A stretch of 64,000 nt of DNA. Source: CALCEB01 sp035531475. Its GTDB lineage: Bacteria; Acidobacteriota; Terriglobia; UBA7540. The notes below the pieces were generated by a model. It was not told the DNA's origin, searched no databases, and saw only the letters and a list, made by a program, of their open reading frames with translations. Within the stretch, counting starts at the first letter, position 1; each line of letters starts with the position of its first letter. The DNA lies in the NCBI GenBank assembly GCA_035531475.1, contig DATKST010000170.1:1-64000 (forward strand), read 5' to 3'. This document shows, in pieces, positions 60,001 through 64,000 of the stretch. The position numbers and the translations under genes are program-made.

Positions 60001-61409
60001 TTCAGATGATGGGTGGCAACATCTGGGTTGAAAGTGAAGCCGGAAAAGGCAGCACGTTTCACTTTACTGTGCGCTTAGAAAATGGAACTGAAGAACCGGC
60101 GTCAGACGTTGGCGCGTTGGAGAGCGCAGATTTCCGGAACATGAAAGTTCTGGTGGTGGATGACAATGCCACGAATCGCAGAGTTCTGGAGGACACTTTG
60201 AAACGCTGGGGGGCCGAAGTCCACGTGGAGTCCAGTGCGCCACGAGCCTTCAGGGTCCTGCAAAAGGAAAATGATCGAGGCCAGGGTTTTAGCGTGGTGC
60301 TCGCGGACGCCAACATGCCTGAGATGGATGGCTTCGAGCTGGTTGAGTTGATCCGGCGCGAACCCGCGGTCGCCCACGCTCAGATTGTGCTCCTGACTTC
60401 AAGCCCGCAGGATTTGAACGCCGGGCGCTTGCGGAACATTGGAATCTCCGCGTGCTTGACCAAGCCGGTTTCACAGATGGAATTGAAGACAGTCCTTCTC
60501 CCCTTGGCCGGTTTGCCTTTGCAATCGGAAACGGATGGTCTGGGGGCGGAGGATCCTCCACCCCCCGAGCCGGGCTGCATTGCATCCCCCGGCCAGATGG
60601 AAGCACCAAATCAGGCGGAACGGGCAGGCGAGCCGGAAGGCCCGGGTGAGCCCCATGAGAAATTGCGGATTCTGATGGCGGAGGATAACGCCGTCAACCA
60701 AGCTGTTGCCGTTCGCTTTCTTTTCAAGCTGGGTCACGATTCAACCGTCGTCAATAATGGTAAGGAGGCCGTGGAAGCAGTGCTCGATGGCCAGTATGAC
60801 TTGGTGCTGATGGACGTGCAGATGCCTCTGATGGACGGATTGGAAGCCACCGCGGCCATCCGCGAATGGGAAGCCAAGAACGGAGGGCATATCCCCATTG
60901 TTGCCATGACCGCGCACGCTATGGCCGGTGACCGCGAACGGTGTCTGGATGCGGGAATGGATGAATACGTGACCAAACCGGTGGAGAGGCAAAGACTGAG
61001 TGATGCAATCTGTGCCGTGATGAATCAGAATCGGCCGGAAGGTGCGGCTCGCAGGACGGAGGACAAAACAGTGGACCTTCATCAAATGCTGGTGATGTTT
61101 GACGGCGATGAGGATTTGTTGGCCGAGGTGGCCGGACTGTTCCTGGACCTTTACCCAAAGCAGTTGAAGGAAATTGGGACTGCCATCGCCAGCGGCGACG
61201 CCCGGACCCTGGAGCGGACTGCTCACAGCCTTAGAGGGGCGGCAGCGAACTTCGGCGCCACGGATGTGGCTTCGTGCGCGCTTCGCCTGGAACAGATGGG
61301 ACGAGAGAGCCAATTGCAGGAGGCGGAGAGCCTAAACCTGGAACTGGAAGGAAAGCTCGATTACCTGGCCCATACCTTAGCCGGCATCGGAGTGCGGATG
61401 AGGGGTTGA
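57084..61409 (+). CDS. Hybrid sensor histidine kinase with tandem extracytoplasmic OB-like domains, two PAS, two REC and HPt
   Basis: 1441 residues from ATG 57084 (later starts at 57111 or 57252 possible). A signal/anchor segment FRLCFWFMAAVLSASASFTG is followed by about 400 residues of three similar beta-rich modules (LLRGVATFRNSQHLFIQDST; EVSGIVHSVASQGKQTVLDL; IRGVVTGQVLGGALFVKDAT), each resembling an OB-fold. Then come one span (about 482-504), PAS domains (about 515-630 and 635-760), HisKA with His in NMSHEIRTPMNGILGM, the ATPase domain (NLLANAVKFTEQ, DTGIGIP, GGTGLGLTIS), REC1 (VVLADANMPEMDG), REC2 (DLVLMDVQMPLMDG) and HPt (AHSLRGAAANFG). A full His-Asp-His phosphorelay on one chain. The HD-GYP regulator downstream may be its output. 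Confidence 0.92.
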   Translation: MRYCSSSQSMVGRYLNYSLYNQPLRPDRFPSHLGRTGPVGRIAHPRRSFFRLCFWFMAAVLSASASFTGWARESGQDRPQPPLTTAREIHELTMKRAESGLPVLLRGVATFRNSQHLFIQDSTGGVWINQEHKDFGIKPGDLLEVRGITADTQFAPEVRSPQFKVLGAAPFPKPRQASWDEMNTTVDESLWVEVSGIVHSVASQGKQTVLDLTVEGGRIPVIVAAGSGPVSSNLVDSEVRIDGVCEAAFNQKMQLIGARLFVPSFQQIHIVIPVPAHPFAGSVQPIGSIFQFGQTQWPIHRVHIRGVVTGQVLGGALFVKDATQSLYVQATQPTKALPGDRVDVLGFPTLNGLAPGLEDAVFRVNSHGPAPVPTRIITAQALSGSFNTELVQMEGTLEGSFSTSMEQVLVLKSGDTTFHTVLGTGKSGAGPNALRDGSRLRVSGICLVHSEEHHHPMSFILVLRTPADVAILSNAPWWNIRHALWSLVGSVLFALFCLAWVAILRRRMQQQTQIVRTTLESTADGILVVDSQGRIISYNRKFAEMWGIPEAVLATREMNAVCVHVQEQLKNPELILARNRTLDGPPEYQTDDLIEFKDGRVFERHTEPLRMWGRSVGRVSAFRDITARKRTEEAVRASEERYRRLFERNLAGVYRATLDGRILDANEACARIFGFSSKEEILSEPIRTLYPSDADRATFLRLLTEQGSLANYESELRKRDGRPVWVLENASRTEGRNGESFIEGTLIDITERKKAERDILKAKEAAEMANRAKSEFLANMSHEIRTPMNGILGMTELALQTKLDEEQQEYLSLVKSSADSLLTVINDILDFSKIEAGKLDLDPIEFNLRESLNETLKTMTLRAYAKGLELVGEVRPEVPDTVIGDPARIRQILLNLLANAVKFTEQGEIVATAWVEEQDDSGLMIHFSVRDTGIGIPREKQQLIFEAFSQADSSTTRKYGGTGLGLTISSRLVQMMGGNIWVESEAGKGSTFHFTVRLENGTEEPASDVGALESADFRNMKVLVVDDNATNRRVLEDTLKRWGAEVHVESSAPRAFRVLQKENDRGQGFSVVLADANMPEMDGFELVELIRREPAVAHAQIVLLTSSPQDLNAGRLRNIGISACLTKPVSQMELKTVLLPLAGLPLQSETDGLGAEDPPPPEPGCIASPGQMEAPNQAERAGEPEGPGEPHEKLRILMAEDNAVNQAVAVRFLFKLGHDSTVVNNGKEAVEAVLDGQYDLVLMDVQMPLMDGLEATAAIREWEAKNGGHIPIVAMTAHAMAGDRERCLDAGMDEYVTKPVERQRLSDAICAVMNQNRPEGAARRTEDKTVDLHQMLVMFDGDEDLLAEVAGLFLDLYPKQLKEIGTAIASGDARTLERTAHSLRGAAANFGATDVASCALRLEQMGRESQLQEAESLNLELEGKLDYLAHTLAGIGVRMRG

Positions 61410-61421
61410 GAATGGCCGCTT

Positions 61422-61487
61422 CCCCCTCACCCCAGCCCTCTCCCCGTCAGCGGGGAGAGGGGGGACCGCGCAGCGGTGGGTGAGGGG
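61422..61487 (+). repeat. Short copy of the CCCTCACCCC/GGGGAGAGGGG hairpin repeat
   Basis: CCCCTCACCCCAGCCCTCTC … GCAGCGGTGGGTGAGGGG, 66 bp, with no flanking terminal repeats. It lies between the hybrid kinase and the HD-GYP gene. Confidence 0.65.
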
Positions 61488-61520
61488 ATCGGTTAAGAAC
61501 AGCGACTTGACGGCAAGTTC

Positions 61521-62720
61521 ATGGTTAATCCACTTTCAGTGAAAAGCATCGAAGTTGAGCTGGGGGTACCGATGGAAGAATCCAAGTTTATAGGCCGGAT
61601 GCTGGTCATCGATGATGAAGAAGCCATCTGCAATATTCTCTGCCTGAAGTTTACGCAAGAGGGTTTTGATTGTAAGTCGTGCCTGAGCGGCGAGGCGGCA
61701 CTGGTTTTGCTGCAAAGCGAAAAGTTTGACGTCATCATCTCTGACCTCAGAATGCCCGGCATCTCCGGTCTTGAATTGGTGGGCCGGGCGCGCGAAATCG
61801 ATCCCCGCGCCGCTTTCCTGGTGGTGACCGGAGAGACCGACGTCAAGACGGGCATTGAAGCGATGAAGCAAGGCGCCGCGGATTACATTGTCAAGCCCTT
61901 CCAGTTGCAATCGGTTTCGCGCCGGGTACGGCGCGCCCTGGAAAAACGGCGCATTGAGTTGGAGCTTGAAAATTACCAGAAACGCCTGGAGGAAATAGTG
62001 GAGGAGCGCACCGGGCAGTTGGTTCAGGCGCTGTGGCGGATCGAAACCAACTACGATGAAACGCTGGCGGCCTTGGGCGCGGCCCTGGATCTGCGTGACT
62101 CGGGAACGGCCGGCCACTCCAGCCGCGTCACCCGCTACTCGATCCTCCTTGCGGAAGAAATGGGTTGGTCGAAGGAGCTTTTGCGGGAGCTGACGCGCGG
62201 CGCTTATCTTCACGACATCGGCAAGATTGGGATTCCCGATGGGATCCTGCTGAAGAGGGGTAAGCTTTCCGAAGAGGAACGGATGGTGATGCAAGCCCAC
62301 GTGGAAATCGGATACCGCTTGGTGAACCGCATCGCATTTCTCGCGCCCGCCGCTGAAATTGTTCTCTCCCATCAGGAGCAATTTGACGGCCAGGGCTACC
62401 CGCGCGGACTCGCCGGCGAGCAGATTCCGCTGGGGGCAAGAATATTTGCAGTGGCCGACGCTTTGGACGCCATGACCTCCGACCGCCCTTACCGCAAGGC
62501 GCTAGGGTTGGCTTACGCCAAGAAAGAGATTGAGAATCAATCCGGCAAGCAATTTGACCCCGCCGTCGTCCGCGTCTTCCTTTCGCTTCCGGACAGCGTC
62601 TGGGAGGGAATCCGGACGGCCCATGAATCGGACACCGATCCGCCCCGGACCGACTTTGCAGACTACTCCGATTTGAATGTTCGAAAAGTTCTTATGAGCC
62701 CCACGATGCAAGAACCCTGA
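61521..62720 (+). CDS. Response regulator with HD-GYP output (RpfG-like)
   Basis: 399 residues; ATG 61521 is the longest start, while ATG 61572 follows GGGGGT and may be used. The receiver domain (MLVIDDEEAICNILCLKF, phosphoacceptor Asp in IISDLRMPG, Lys in VKPF) is linked by a coiled coil to an HD-GYP domain: HSSRVTRYSILLAEEMG, HDIGKIGIPDG, SHQEQFDGQGYPRGLAGEQI and ADALDAMTSDRPYR. It should degrade cyclic-di-GMP when phosphorylated. The position after a hybrid kinase with an HPt domain supports a phosphorelay to c-di-GMP signalling. Confidence 0.92.
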   Translation: MVNPLSVKSIEVELGVPMEESKFIGRMLVIDDEEAICNILCLKFTQEGFDCKSCLSGEAALVLLQSEKFDVIISDLRMPGISGLELVGRAREIDPRAAFLVVTGETDVKTGIEAMKQGAADYIVKPFQLQSVSRRVRRALEKRRIELELENYQKRLEEIVEERTGQLVQALWRIETNYDETLAALGAALDLRDSGTAGHSSRVTRYSILLAEEMGWSKELLRELTRGAYLHDIGKIGIPDGILLKRGKLSEEERMVMQAHVEIGYRLVNRIAFLAPAAEIVLSHQEQFDGQGYPRGLAGEQIPLGARIFAVADALDAMTSDRPYRKALGLAYAKKEIENQSGKQFDPAVVRVFLSLPDSVWEGIRTAHESDTDPPRTDFADYSDLNVRKVLMSPTMQEP

Positions 62721-62849
62721 TGACCTGGATTATTCATGAAGGCATCGCTGAGGACCGTCAGGGCTCGGTCAAAACCGTGCCGTGGGGTTTCTACATTTCT
62801 GGAGCCTTGAATATTCTGCCAAACCTCCAGTGCTGTCATTCTGAGAATC

Positions 62850-62959
62850 GGTAGTGGGTCAGTTTGCGGTAGCGGCGGTCTCTGACCGCCGGAAACTGTT
62901 CAAAAATAAAAGTCGGCGGTCAGAGACCGCCGCTACCGCAGCGAAAATGTACCACTACT
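62850..62959. repeat. Family B MITE-like palindrome
   Basis: GGTAGTGGGTCAGTTTGCGG … TGTACCACTACT, 110 bp. The arms are almost perfectly complementary. At 62969-62990 a lone terminal repeat of the D/M type (GCTAACTGAACGGTATTAAGG) remains, touching the stop codon of the minus-strand gene. Confidence 0.78.
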
Positions 62960-62989
62960 AAAATCCGGGCTAACTGAACGGTATTAAGG

Positions 62990-63697
62990 TTAGCCCCGGC
63001 GCCAACAGCGGTAGATGGTCCACAATATCTTCACGCCAGCCCGAAAACTGCCTCGAAGCGTTCCCGAAATTTTTGATTGGCCGCTGTGCCGCCGCCGGTA
63101 ATGAACGGGAACCTCTGTAACCTTCAACCGGAGCTGCGCGGCGCGAGCCTGCATCTCAACCGTCCAGCCAAAATCTCTGTCCTCCAGGCGAAGCCGGTCG
63201 AGCGCCTGCCGCCGAATCACGCGAAGCGGCCCCAAGTCCGTAAACTTCACTCCCCAAATCCAGCGAATCAGGAGCGTTGAAAGCCAGTTGCCGAAACGTT
63301 GGAGCGGGGTGAGCGCGCCCGGCTCGGCCTTGCCCAGCAGACGAGACCCCAACACCAAGTCCCAGCCGCCCGATTCCAAAACGCTCAAGAGGTGTTCGAG
63401 ATCGGCGGGATCGTCTGATAGATCAGCGTCGATGAAGGCGACGGCGCTGATCTCAGGCCGCAGCGCCGCGAGGCCGGTCCAGCAAGCCTGTCCGTAGCCC
63501 CGGCGCGGCTCGCGAATCACTACGGCCCCAGCGGCGCGGGACACCTCGGCCGTGGCGTCGGTACTGCCATTATCCACCACCAGGACTTGCTCAAAGCGCC
63601 GGCGAGGTAATGCCGTCAGCAGTTCACGGATGGAACCGGCCTCGTTCAAGGCCGGGATGATGAGGCCGTACCGCACTGTGGTTGATTCCGATGACAT
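62990..63697 (-). CDS. GT2 family glycosyltransferase (polyprenyl-phosphate sugar type)
   Basis: About 235 residues from ATG 63697 (MSSESTTVRYGLIIPALNEA); upstream starts at 63727 and 63760 lack support. The GT-A motifs are LIIPALNEAGSIRELL, VVDNGSTDATAEV, FIDADLSDDPADL and the C-terminal DRDFGWTVEMQARAAQLRLK with VHYRRRHSGQSKISG, as in dolichyl/undecaprenyl-phosphate glucosyl- or mannosyltransferases. No C-terminal membrane spans are present. It probably builds a lipid-linked sugar or decorates surface polymers. Confidence 0.88.
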   Translation of the reverse strand: MSSESTTVRYGLIIPALNEAGSIRELLTALPRRRFEQVLVVDNGSTDATAEVSRAAGAVVIREPRRGYGQACWTGLAALRPEISAVAFIDADLSDDPADLEHLLSVLESGGWDLVLGSRLLGKAEPGALTPLQRFGNWLSTLLIRWIWGVKFTDLGPLRVIRRQALDRLRLEDRDFGWTVEMQARAAQLRLKVTEVPVHYRRRHSGQSKISGTLRGSFRAGVKILWTIYRCWRRG

Positions 63698-63770
63698 AAC
63701 GTTGGTGGGCGGGCGACGATCTGCCATGAACGCTCTCGCCGGTCGCAATGCGCCTGCCATCGACTGCTCC

Positions 63771-63880
63771 GGTAGTGGTGCATTTTCGAAGCTGTAGCGG
63801 CGGTCTCTGACCGCCGAACTTTATTCTTCAACAATTTCCGGCGGTCAGAGACCGCCGCTACAGCAAACTGACCCACTACC
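63771..63880. repeat. Family B MITE-like palindrome
   Basis: GGTAGTGGTGCATTTTCGAA … CAAACTGACCCACTACC, 110 bp. The flanks GACTGCTCC and GATGCTCCT are similar but not identical, possibly a decayed target duplication. Confidence 0.82.
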
Positions 63881-63945
63881 GATGCTCCTGGACGATGGCC
63901 TCATCGGGCTGAAATATGGTATAAACTTAGTGCGATATTCGAAAT

Positions 63946-64000
63946 ATGGGAAGAAAGTCGAGTTCTGACTTCATCGCTTCTGAGAGCCGTCCGCCGATGG
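63946..64000 (+). CDS. Possible start of a gene running off the window
   Basis: ATG 63946 opens a frame (MGRKSSSDFIASESRPPM) that stays open to the end. TATGGTATAAACTTAG upstream could hold a -10 box. Too short to identify. Confidence 0.25.
   Translation, partial: MGRKSSSDFIASESRPPM

Noticed and set aside
1..64000. Each GC-rich hairpin repeat as a transcription terminator
   Set aside because: Most lack a following T-run and sit in all orientations relative to genes; they behave as mobile repeats. Only 26005-26037 has terminator form.

Overview
The window looks like a chromosome segment of an Acidobacteriota-type bacterium. It is GC-rich, and it carries several exported proteins with carboxypeptidase-regulatory-like domains, a secreted S10 carboxypeptidase, a secreted protein with the VAPPDTN-type motif, a DUF4139 protein, a GH172 enzyme and large two-component proteins. 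The placement rests on gene content only; no rRNA or complete tRNA is present.

Layout. 1-0.5 kb: 3' end of an IS1634-type transposase. 1-4.6 kb: a membrane protein and an ABC exporter pair whose permease is fused to a CIA30-like domain. 4.9-9.9 kb: pentose (L-ribulose) catabolism: ribulokinase, ribulose-5-phosphate 4-epimerase, a sodium/solute symporter and a small membrane protein. 10-14.7 kb: an ABC-2 permease whose ATPase survives only as a stump, a sigma-factor relic, an Xaa-Pro aminopeptidase and an S10 carboxypeptidase. 14.7-21.9 kb: a decayed accessory island with a TacA/TacT pair, three antitoxin/PIN-toxin modules (two toxins frameshifted), four remnants of REP-associated transposase starts with REP-like palindromes, a GHKL ATPase fused to a PD-(D/E)XK-like nuclease, a group II intron 3' remnant and a 3' tRNA fragment that may be an attachment scar. 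22-32 kb: GH172, a membrane-anchored HAMP/trehalose-6-phosphate synthase fusion, a broken secreted protein, and an NtrB/NtrC-type pair. 33.4-37.9 kb: the phosphate operon pstSCAB-phoU. 38.6-48.3 kb: a CarboxypepD_reg/cytochrome b561-like fusion with YceI, uvrC, YtxH proteins, a TIGR04282 transferase, DUF4139, queA and an RlmI-like methyltransferase. 48.5-51.4 kb: a P-loop ATPase overlapping a TPR protein with near-identical 120-bp repeats. 51.5-64 kb: a secreted protein, an AlkA-type glycosylase overlapping a DinB-like protein, argS, a 1441-residue hybrid kinase, an HD-GYP response regulator and a GT2 enzyme.

Intergenic space is filled with short palindromic mobile repeats. I separate at least three MITE-like families: (A) about 148 bp, with 9-bp target duplications at 6590-6755 and 31835-32001; (B) about 109 bp, GGTAGTGG ends, with perfect 9-bp duplications at 15945-16071 and 26038-26164; (D/M) elements sharing a terminal repeat containing CAATACTGTTCAGTTAAGG. 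One A element appears to be nested inside a D element at 25585-25885.

The best candidates for undescribed biology are the GHKL-nuclease gene inside the toxin-antitoxin island, the ATPase/TPR gene pair, the sensor-type trehalose-phosphate synthase, and the permease-CIA30 and regulatory-domain/b561 fusions. No complete multi-gene system can be called novel from sequence alone.
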